A DNA stretch of 64,000 bases from Peribacillus loiseleuriae. GTDB taxonomy: Bacteria; Bacillota; Bacilli; Bacillales; DSM-1321. Shown in pieces: positions 45,570-52,944 of the stretch. Each line of letters opens with the position of its first letter. Position 1 is the first letter of the stretch. The notes below the pieces were generated by a model. It was not told where the DNA came from. It saw only the letters and a list, made by a program, of their open reading frames with translations, and searched no databases. Where the stretch lies: assembly GCF_001183985.1 (NCBI RefSeq), contig NZ_LFZW01000001.1, positions 683,620 through 747,619 of the forward strand, written 5' to 3'. A program made the translations under genes and the position numbers.

Positions 45570-46379
45570 TTAAGCAGCCTCTAAGATCTGAGTTCGGTAT
45601 TCTACCGGGCTCAGGTCTTCTAGTTTTGCCTTCATGCGCTTATGGTGGTAATACTCGATATATTCTTCTAATTCCTTTTCAAAGTGCGCCATGCTTTCAA
45701 ACTCTTGTAAATAAAGCAGTTCAGACTTTAATAAGCCAAAGAAATTTTCGATGACTGCATTATCCAAGCAGTTGCCCTTACGGGACATACTTTGCGTTAT
45801 CTGGTGCTCTTGTAATGTTTTTTGATATTTTCTCATCTGATAATGCCAGCCTTGATCAGAATGAAGAATGACTTCATCTCCTGGTTGAAGGCGCTGCACA
45901 GCTTCGTCTAACATATCACCTACAAGTTGATAGACCGGGCGATTCATGACTTTATATGCGAGGATTTCACTATTACACAAATCAAGAACAGGTGACAAAT
46001 AACGTTTTTCTCCAAAGAGATGGAATTCAGTTACGTCTGTTACCCATTTTTGATTCATTTTATCTGCCTTAAAATCACGTTGTAATACATTAGGAGCGAT
46101 ATTTCCGATGTTTCCTTTATAAGAACGATACTTCTTCATACGGACCATACATTTTAAGCCGATTTCATTCATCAAGCGATTAATGGTCTTTGGATCATGC
46201 GTAAAACCGCATTTCTTTAGTTCTTTTGTGATGCGACGGTAACCATATCGACCCTTATGTTCGTGAAAAATCTGCTTGATCGCTTCTTTAACCGATTCAT
46301 ATTTATCGATTGGATCCAATCGGTTTTCCCAGTAGTAATATGTGCTGCGTGGAATGCCCGCGACTTTAACTAAATCCAC
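45570..46379 (-). CDS. IS3-family transposase OrfB (DDE integrase domain)
   Basis: The integrase half of an IS3 transposase: [13 protein letters not shown], then [20 protein letters not shown] and [15 protein letters not shown]. The DDE triad can be read as D in [18 protein letters not shown] in [12 protein letters not shown] and E in [19 protein letters not shown]. It is translated by -1 frameshift from orfA: the minus-strand frame continues upstream in phase ([20 protein letters not shown]) past the orfA stop, without a good start of its own. GTG 46379 is only the first in-frame start codon, not a supported start. The slip site is probably the A-rich stretch GAAAAATTAC near 46435-46445. Confidence 0.92.
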   Translation of the reverse strand: MDLVKVAGIPRSTYYYWENRLDPIDKYESVKEAIKQIFHEHKGRYGYRRITKELKKCGFTHDPKTINRLMNEIGLKCMVRMKKYRSYKGNIGNIAPNVLQRDFKADKMNQKWVTDVTEFHLFGEKRYLSPVLDLCNSEILAYKVMNRPVYQLVGDMLDEAVQRLQPGDEVILHSDQGWHYQMRKYQKTLQEHQITQSMSRKGNCLDNAVIENFFGLLKSELLYLQEFESMAHFEKELEEYIEYYHHKRMKAKLEDLSPVEYRTQILEAA

Positions 46380-46408
46380 GATCTCGTATTGTTCCTTTAG
46401 TTCAAAAA

Positions 46409-46933
46409 TTACTTGCGCTTTGATTTTATTTGTAATTTTTCTTGTAACTGAACTAAAGTGTTTAACTTTTTTAAATAAGCATTTTCCATTTCCAGATGCT
46501 TGATTTTCGCTTGTAAGGCTTCTACCGAGACTTCAGCTTGGATTGGTTTTTGTGATTCAATGTTCTTCGTTTCTTTTTTCATGGATGGACGCCCCTTTTT
46601 CTTCGGTTCTAGTGCGTCCAATCCTCCTGTCTTAAGCAACTGCTCCCACTGATAAACGGTACTAGGGGAAGTAATATTAAATGTGCTTGCCGTTTCTCGA
46701 GGAGACGCACCTGTTTCGTTCATAAAATTGAGTACGTCTAGTTTAAACTCAGATGAGTAGCTTGTATAGCCTTTCTTAAAACCTTTTTCTCCTTGTGCTT
46801 CAAATAATTTCACCCAAGTAATGACCAGAGATTTAGCTGCGCCAATACTTTCTGCAATGGTTTTATAGCTTTCTTTTCCAGATAAATAGCGTTCCACCGC
46901 TTGTAATTTAACTTCTACTGTATATTTAGACAT
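46409..46933 (-). CDS. IS3-family transposase OrfA (HTH protein)
   Basis: 174 residues. Two helix-turn-helix regions are visible: [20 protein letters not shown] with [20 protein letters not shown], and [20 protein letters not shown] with [20 protein letters not shown]-terminal leucine-rich coiled coil ([20 protein letters not shown]) mediates multimerisation. OrfA binds the inverted repeats and is the N-terminal half of the OrfAB fusion made by frameshifting. ATG 46933 follows GCGGGGTG; the alternative start five codons upstream has none. Confidence 0.9.
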   Translation of the reverse strand: MSKYTVEVKLQAVERYLSGKESYKTIAESIGAAKSLVITWVKLFEAQGEKGFKKGYTSYSSEFKLDVLNFMNETGASPRETASTFNITSPSTVYQWEQLLKTGGLDALEPKKKGRPSMKKETKNIESQKPIQAEVSVEALQAKIKHLEMENAYLKKLNTLVQLQEKLQIKSKRK

Positions 46934-47014
46934 AAAAACACCCCGCAAATGTTAGTTGGTGTCTAACATTTGCGGGTCAGTTCAAAACTAGGGTCTCTTC
47001 CAAATAATCTAATA

Positions 47015-50000
47015 TTAACGAAGAAGTTGTAGAACTCCCTGAGGCTGCTGGTTTGCTTGAGCCAACATTGCTTGTGCTGCTTGTGAAAGGATTGAGTTCT
47101 TAGTTTGTTCCATCATTTCTTTCGCCATCGTGCGAAACATTTACTTTCATAAATGACTAGACTATATCTTCACCCTCTAATTTCTTAGTAGGGGTCGGGA
47201 ACTTCGGATTCACAATGCTGATGTACATTGCTTCACCTACGGATTTCATCACCATAGCATTCGCCTTAGATGGTCTATCCTAGTCGTTGAACCTTCTCCA
47301 CTCTTTCGAGACAGGAGCTTGGCTGCTGATTGCCCAATCTCGCTTCTTTTCAACCATTCACGCTTGCCGTTTCCAGCTACGTTGTAGGGAAGTGAGTTTT
47401 AGAGGTTTCCAGCAATTCACCCGATTATAATCCAAGCCGTTACCAGCCAGGACGACTGTGCTTATTCCTGCAATTAAGCAGCTTCAGCATAATCTACGTC
47501 ACGGATACGAGATTCCGCAGCAGTTAGGTTTTCAGAAGATGCATTTAGATTGTTGATCGTATGATCTAAACGGTTTTGGAATGCACCTAATTTAGAACGC
47601 TCAGTAGATACTTTTTCAATTGCATTATTAATTACCTTGATTGCTGCAGTAGCATTTTCATTTGTACTTATATCTAATGCAGCTTCTCCGACTGTTCCAT
47701 CTGTTACATCACTTGTAGACGTAAATTTCGCTGTATAATCAGTCCCATTATCGTTTACCGTAATTGAACCATTAACACCACCAACAATATCTAATGCCGA
47801 TGAGCGCATATCGTTGATACCTAAACTCATTTTTTGATTTGTGTTGGCTCCAATTTGTAAATTAGCAGTAAAGCCTGTTGACTCAATAGTACTAAAATCT
47901 GCAGTAAGAGGTGCTTCACCATTTGCAGCTACTTTTTGTTCTAATTTTAATGTATCACCAGTAACTGTTACATTATAATTTGCTTTTAAAGCTTGTAATG
48001 CTGCTGAACTGTTAGAATCTGCATTTATAATTTGATTTTTCAATTCTTCAGCAACCTGTTTTGCTGTACCATTTTGACCAGCTAATGTAATTTCAGCATT
48101 ACCAATTTTCACTTTTGACCCTACATCAAGTGCTTCTGCTTTAATTTCATAAGATTGTGGGACTGCAGCACCATTTAATCGATTATCTGCATTTTTACCA
48201 ATTTTAATATCAGCAGTTGTAAGGTTCGTTCCACTTGCTGTTCTTTCTGTAAATTGCAGCGTGTCGCCAGTTACTTCAACAGCGTATTTTGCTTGTAAGT
48301 CCCGTAAATTTTGTGAGCTAGTACTAGTTGCATTAGTGATGGCATCTGCGATATTTTGAGCAGTAGCACTTTCCGTTGCTCCTACTACAAAATCACCAGT
48401 TAATCCAGCTGATGCATTTGCACCGCCTGCCAACAATAACGTGTCACCAATTTTTAACACATCACCATTAGCAAGGTTATCTGTAATTTTAAATTCACTT
48501 ACGCCTTTAACATCACCAACATTAGCAGCAGTAACTGTTGGAGCAGTAGTTGATCCACTAGCCGCTTTTTCTGTCAATACAACACGATTGTCACTAAAGA
48601 ATTGTGAATCTGCTTTAGTTGCAGTATATTTACTATTCACATCTGCATTAATTGCAGCATTTAAAGCGTCGATTGAAGCGGATGTATCCGCACCAATTAC
48701 AAATTCATTAGCCCCTGCTGCGCCGAGAGCACCAGAACCTTTACCTGTTTCGATTGCTGTGTACTTTGTTCCACCAATATCTACAGAGTCGCCTACAGAG
48801 AAGTTTTTATTGACATCAAAGTTATATTCACCCTTAACTGCAGCTTGATTAGCTACATCAATACCAACTACATCTGCCATTGTATCTCCACTAGCTGTTT
48901 TTTCTTGAAGTACAATCGTATCTAAATCTGTTGCTAAACCAGTTCCTGCAATACCGGCTCCACCAACATTTTGGTTTACTGCATCAAATTTACCACTCAA
49001 ATCAGTATTAGCATTAATAGCTGCTAATAAGTTGTCAGCTGTCTCATTGATATCTGCACCCACTACAAATCCAGTACCATCAGTCGTTCCACCTGCAGCT
49101 CTTACTTCAAAATCTTGTCCTGCAATTGTTATCTTTTGCCCTACTTCAAAATTATTTGCAATCTCAAATTTATATTGACCTACCTGAGGTAGAGCTTTAT
49201 CTACAACGACACCTGTAGTGTAATCAGCTTTATTAACATCAATTGAAGCTACATTTTGTGTAATTGTGATACTATTTGTATCTGCCCCCCATGCTGGACT
49301 ACCTACAGTTGCAGTATAATCAGCACTTACAGTTGCATTAGCGTTAAGTGCTGACATTAAGTTATTTACAGTTCCTTCGATATCTGCACCGATATTAAAC
49401 TCAGTACCACTAGCAGCACCTGAAGTTTTTGCTGTAAACGTCTGACCACCTATTGTAATTGTATCTCCATCAGTAAACTGACTTTTCACTTCAAAAGTGT
49501 ATACTGCTTTTTCTGTACCAGTACCTGCAGTTGCTTCATGAGCAGCATTAATAGCCCCTGTACCACCTGCATTACTTACTTTCACTTCAGTTAAATCTGA
49601 TCCGATTGCTCCAGCAGTTGCTGCTAATTTACTATCAGTTGTTGTATTTACCGTTCCTAAGCTCAATGAACCTGCTTTTACGCTTGTTTTAGTTTCTGAT
49701 ACATTACTGAGTGCACCTGTTCCAGCTCCAGCACTAATATCCAACGTATCTGTTCCAGTTTTACCTGTTGATGCAAAAGGAGTTGTAGTAACTGCTAAGT
49801 TACCAGTACTTGTTGTTTTTGATCCACCATCAAGTAGTTTTTGCGTGTTAAACTCCGTTGTATTACCAATACGGTTAATTTCAGAAGTTAACTGGTTCAT
49901 TTCTTTTTGAATTTCATCACGGTCACCCGTTGTATTCGTATCGTTCGCTGATTGAGTAGCTAATTCACGCATACGTTGAAGGATGCTGTGTGTTTCACTT

Positions 50001-50239
50001 AATGCTCCTTCTGCTGTTTGAATCAGAGAGATACCATCTTGAGCATTTTTACTAGCTTGACCCAACCCGCGAATCTGTCCACGCATTTTCTCAGAAATTG
50101 CAAGACCAGCTGCATCGTCCCCAGCTTTGTTAATACGAAGACCTGAAGCCAATTTCTCCATTGATTTTGATTGATTCGTAGTTGCACTGTTCAACTGACG
50201 GTGTGTGTTAAGTGCTGCAATGTTGTGGTTAATTCTCAT
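47015..50239 (-). CDS. hag: Giant flagellin, split by a group I intron
   Basis: Exon 1 (50239-47477, 921 codons) and exon 2 (47137-47015, 40 codons plus stop) encode a 961-residue flagellin. The conserved D0/D1 N-terminus is [20 protein letters not shown] to residue 135; the C-terminal D1 is [20 protein letters not shown] and [13 protein letters not shown]. Exon 2 supplies the missing D0 end, [20 protein letters not shown] then [18 protein letters not shown]. Common Bacillus flagellins have 270-400 residues, so this middle is much enlarged. It contains about five degenerate modules starting near residues 246, 355, 471, 581 and 696, each with G-D-x-I-x-IGG, a (V/I)GAD-x-x-x-T-x-x-N-L segment and EKxASG. 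Without splicing, a TAA at the intron start truncates the protein. GGAGGTAATGAGAA precedes the ATG. Confidence 0.93.
47138..47476 (-). ncRNA. Group I self-splicing intron in the flagellin gene
   Basis: The 339-nt insertion separates AEAA from FRTMAKEMM of an otherwise continuous flagellin. On the minus strand it has the four core elements in order: P, AATTGCTGGAAACC (47417-47404); Q, AATCAGCAGCC (47331-47321); R, GTTCAACGACTAGGATA (47292-47276); S, AAGATATAGTC (47170-47160). P pairs with Q (TGCTG/CAGCA) and R with S (GACTA/TAGTC) as P4 and P7 require. The exon ends in U and the intron in G, as expected. No homing endonuclease is encoded. Group I introns are known in flagellin genes of thermophilic Bacillus relatives. 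Splice-site placement is by protein continuity. Confidence 0.93.
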
Positions 50240-50244
50240 TTCTC

Positions 50245-50291
50245 ATTACCTCCATGTGGTGTGTTTTAGGATGCCTATCCGTTTGCATCCT
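50245..50291 (-). promoter_or_regulatory. CsrA-binding leader of the flagellin mRNA
   Basis: On the minus strand a hairpin AGGATGC-AAACGGATAG-GCATCCT (50291-50268) exposes ACGGAT in its loop, the ideal GGA presentation for CsrA. A second GGA sits in the Shine-Dalgarno (ATGGAGGTAAT, 50255-50245). B. subtilis hag has the same two-site arrangement, by which CsrA blocks translation until FliW removes it. Binding is inferred. Confidence 0.7.
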
Positions 50292-50424
50292 TTGTAGCGC
50301 ATACCCTGTACTCACAAATCATTGATGGATTGCGCGCTAATCCAAAACAAGGATTTGTAAGTCAAATTGTTATCTTCCTTGACTTCACCACTCGTCCTTA
50401 AGTGGCGGGGGCCTAGACCTGGAC

Positions 50425-50610
50425 CTAGACCTTTTTTGTCATTTCTAAGGCCATATTGTTTTCTTCCCATAACTCTCCACGAACAATAGAAATATGCTTC
50501 GGTGCTTCAATCGCTAAGCGTAAATGGCCTTCATCGCTTCTAATGACCTTTACGATAATGTTGTTGTCAATCATTATATATTCCCCAGGTCTTCTCCCTA
50601 ACACGAGCAT
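50425..50610 (-). CDS. csrA: Carbon storage regulator CsrA (copy 1)
   Basis: A 61-residue RNA-binding dimer: MLVLGRRPGEYIMIDNNIIV, then VIRSDEGHLRLAIEAPKHIS and IVRGELWEE. The RNA-contact residues L4, R6, and R44-equivalent in VRGE are present. CsrA represses flagellin translation in Bacillus by binding GGA sites of the hag leader. Here it is directly upstream of the flagellin gene on the same strand (about 185 bp), the usual arrangement, although the fliW antagonist gene is not in the window. AAGGGGATGAGCC is the ribosome binding site. A GC-rich palindromic stretch of repeated CTAGACC/CTAGGTC units (50412-50430) overlaps its 3' end. Confidence 0.95.
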   Translation of the reverse strand: MLVLGRRPGEYIMIDNNIIVKVIRSDEGHLRLAIEAPKHISIVRGELWEENNMALEMTKKV

Positions 50611-50645
50611 TGGCTCATCCCCTTATCCGGTTTATTAAATGTACA

Positions 50646-50714
50646 TAAAAAAATGAGCAAACAGGTCGCTGCCCTTCTTCCTCCTGAAGAATGACGGCGA
50701 CTTATTTGCTCATC
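50646..50714 (-). terminator. Long hairpin terminator upstream of csrA
   Basis: Minus strand: GATGAGCAAATAAGTCGCCG ... GCGACCTGTTTGCTCAT followed by TTTTTTTAT. It stops any transcript coming from the upstream csrA2 unit. Confidence 0.85.
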
Positions 50715-50974
50715 CTAAGTCTCATAATTATTTTATAAATTATCCAATTGTTAAAAAAATACAATTAAACAGTAAAAAAGACGAATAAATAGACATCAGT
50801 TTCAAGTATTCCTCCTTGAAACTACATGCGTATTTACTCGTCCATGAGTAATCAGATATGTGATTAATTTATGTATCGACAATTTACTTGAAGTGTTTAG
50901 CCTTTTGGAGAAATCTTTTTTTTGAAGTTGAGGGAGTTTCATAATTCGAGAGCCTTACTAGGTTTGAGTTTTTT

Positions 50975-51430
50975 ACGCATGAAAAAAGGAGTACTTCTCC
51001 AAATCTCGAAGTGTTAAGTACACCTAATACACACCTGAGAAAAGATAGGAAGGACTCCAGATATAGTAGTATTCAACAGGAAAGCCTGTTTTCCTTGGAA
51101 AATTTATTAGAGATGCCGCTTAGGGAGGCCCAAGGTTACCTGTTCGAAATATTAGGGAGTACTCCATTCTTACGAATTGTATCGAGGAAGGCATTTCTAG
51201 GGCACCGATACAACTCAATTACGCAGTTATGCTACAATCGCTATTCATTCGAATTGTGGAGCGCATTTCAACGATTAAGGGTCTCTGGAATCGATTGAAG
51301 AGAAGTGTAGAATCCAGCTTGGATTGTGGCTTTACTGGTTCTAATCGAATTCCAAGTGGAGCATCTTATACTCGGCTCATTCAAAAAATACAGGAATCCA
51401 AGGTGTTCCGAAACGAAAGCTTGCATTAAA
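50975..51430 (+). pseudogene. Truncated IS transposase relic (copy 2)
   Basis: A degenerate frame set: QQESLFSLENLLEMPLREAQ, PFLRIVSRKAFLGHRYN, then a shift into QSLFIRIVERISTIKGLWN and SLDCGFTGSNRIPSGASYTR. It aligns along its first part with the 5960-6172 relic (SLFxLxxLxxxxP, then LNYAAMxxSL), so both derive from one IS1182-like family. At least one frameshift near 51225 and a 3' truncation make it non-functional. The leading AAAAAAGGAGTACTTC also matches the left end of copy 1. It lies between the two csrA genes. Confidence 0.8.
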
Positions 51431-51447
51431 AACCGAGATACATGTGC

Positions 51448-51603
51448 TTATTCTTGATTAAGCAATTCTCCGCGAACGATAGAGATATCTTTTGGCGCTT
51501 CAATAGCCAAACGTAAGTGCCCCTCTTCACTTTTAATTACCTTTATGATAATTTTATCGTTGATCACTATGTATTGTCCGGGTTTTCTTCCAACGACTAG
51601 CAT
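51448..51603 (-). CDS. csrA: Carbon storage regulator CsrA (copy 2)
   Basis: A 51-residue CsrA: MLVVGRKPGQYIVINDKIII, then KVIKSEEGHLRLAIEAPKDI and SIVRGELLNQE. It is about 70% identical to copy 1 by eye but lacks the last ten residues. All RNA-contact positions of the beta strands (LVVGRK and VRGE) are present, so it should bind RNA. AAAGGAGTGAGTCTG precedes ATG 51603. It lies on the same strand, separated from copy 1 by an IS relic and a terminator. The length is short for the family, but the core is complete. Confidence 0.9.
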   Translation of the reverse strand: MLVVGRKPGQYIVINDKIIIKVIKSEEGHLRLAIEAPKDISIVRGELLNQE

Positions 51604-51632
51604 CAGACTCACTCCTTTACTGTGAAGGATCT

Positions 51633-51758
51633 TTATGTGATTTGAACATCTTTTACGAGAATTGAACCCTTTGCAGATCCATCCAACAGCTGTTTCTCCG
51701 CAGAGAGGGTCCAGCTCAGTAGCAACGCTAATAACAAGCTAACCCTTCACCTTTTCAT
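51633..51758 (-). pseudogene. Small putative secreted protein broken by TGA
   Basis: Behind an excellent ribosome binding site (AAGGAGGAAGAACGCT), ATG 51758 reads MKR, TGA, then RVSLLLALLLSWTLSAEKQL and LDGSAKGSILVKDVQIT before TAA 51633. A Trp codon at the TGA would give a 41-residue product with a typical signal peptide and a short polar mature part. It ends 29 bp before csrA2 and probably shares its transcript. I do not recognise a family. It may be a pseudogene, or a product made by TGA readthrough. Confidence 0.45.
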
Positions 51759-51990
51759 AGCGTTCTTCCTCCTTGTATATTATCATGGTAGATTAGCCCA
51801 TTAATGAAACTTAAAGAAAACTTTAAGTTCGCGCTCGAGATAAAGTATGCCAAAGAAACAGATTACAAAGATAATTGGCTGTAAGAACGTTGATTCGATG
51901 CGATATTAAGCGACTGTAACAGATGCCGCGGCAAAACGGTAGCTTCCCGCACTCCACACATGTGGAGTGTGTATCACAACGATTGAAGTA
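51759..51990. other. Intergenic region with R2 copy 7
   Basis: No gene seen. CACTCCACACATGTGGAGTG at 51951-51970, a near-perfect palindrome, is the core of repeat R2. Ribosome binding site of the small secreted relic lies at 51760-51775. Confidence 0.6.
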
Positions 51991-52127
51991 AATAATTATT
52001 TTATAAGGCCCAGTTTAACTACTGGCCTTTTTGGTCGTTTAAATAAAACCATAAATTTACAACTACAAAGGATTCTACTATCTGGATCTATCGAAGAAAT
52101 CTACTAAACTTCGGGGAGTGACAGGCA
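51991..52127. repeat. Direct repeat R3, copy 1
   Basis: AATAATTATTTTATAAGGCC, the hairpin CAGTTTAACTACTGG plus CCTTTTTGG, AAATAAAACCATAAATTTAC, AGGATTCTACTATCTGGATC and CTTCGGGGAGTGACAGGCA. It matches 55472-55606 nearly base for base. The last 18 bases also occur at 1533-1550. Confidence 0.88.
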
Positions 52128-52277
52128 CTTATTTTAATTTTCAGTGAGAAATATTCATATCATTTACTAGAATTTATACTCTTATCCGCAGCAAATCTCG
52201 TAAAGATTTGCGATAAAAGTTCTTTATTTAACATTTGTTCCGCCTCATCCTCCTGATTTTTATAAAAAGTTTTAACT

Positions 52278-52746
52278 TTAAGACGGAAAGTACTCCATAG
52301 GCTCTGTGCAATGGCTATATCCATTTTTCTTATATTAATTAACACTTTCATCACTCGGTCACACAATGATAAATTCATACTGCTCTTTTTTGGTCCATTC
52401 ATTTATAGTAGTTAGTAACTGAATGCCAATCTCCTTGTTTCTAAAACCTCTAACAGTATAAACATTAGTTATAAATGCAAACGGACTTGTCATTCTTCCA
52501 GGACGGGGCACTTTTTGTATTATTTCAATATAGATGTGAGAAACAATTCTTCGTTCTTCCTCTACAACCCAAATAAACCAATGCTCACTTTTGATTGCAT
52601 TTTCTAAAAAGCTTTGGAACTTCAATCGAAAGTTTTTTGCGATCGCTTTCGTTAAACCTTTTGGAAGTATGATGTTTTATTGTAAAATCCCATCTCATTC
52701 TGACTAATTGAGCAATATCTTTTGATTCAGCTAATCTAATCATCAT
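52278..52746 (-). pseudogene. GNAT acetyltransferase, broken
   Basis: ATG 52746 (behind AAAGGAG) reads MMIRLAESKDIAQLVRMRWD FTIKHH as a GNAT opening. A frameshift near 52640 is required to continue FRLKFQSFLENAIKSEHWFI. The frame then carries IVSHIYIEIIQKVPRPGR, AFITNVYTVRGFRNKEIGIQ (the acetyl-CoA motif R-G-x-G-x-x, here RNKEIG) and EFIIV, followed by a TGA and a TAA within PSDESVN*YKKNGY. Three lesions show it is dead. The R3 repeat lies about 150 bp beyond its 3' end. Confidence 0.82.
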
Positions 52747-52944
52747 TTTATTCTCCTTTAAACAAGTATGGAGAATAATTTCAATACATACTTCTATTTA
52801 TCCATTTAAAAACATAATTGATATAGTTCTATTACATTAATTTCTATATTATTAGTAATTATGGTAGGAAATTCTAATTTTTATACTACAATTATACATA
52901 AATGGTATATAATTAGCATGATTGTAAATATTAGGAGGGGTATT

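Larger units (their letters stand above)
45539..46984 (-). mobile_element. Complete IS3-family (IS150-like) insertion sequence
   Basis: A 1,446-bp element bounded by inverted repeats: TGAACTGACCC...GTTAGACA at the left and its complement (TGTCTAAC...GGGTCAGTTCA) at the right. It encodes orfA and orfB on the minus strand. Both appear intact, so it may be active. No obvious target duplication is visible. It lies 30 bp downstream of the flagellin stop codon. Confidence 0.92.

Noticed and set aside
48441-48848. 135-residue open frame on the plus strand inside the flagellin gene
   Set aside because: It is antisense to the repetitive flagellin middle, lacks a ribosome binding site, and its Ala/Thr/Ser-rich composition mirrors the flagellin codons.
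47474-50239. Reading the flagellin as a C-terminally truncated 921-residue protein
   Set aside because: The missing D0 helix is present 339 nt downstream in the correct strand, and the intervening DNA has group I intron core elements.
47477-50239. CRISPR array suspected from periodic repeats
   Set aside because: The periodicity is about 330 bp at protein level within a coding frame; no short identical direct repeats with unique spacers were seen anywhere in the window.
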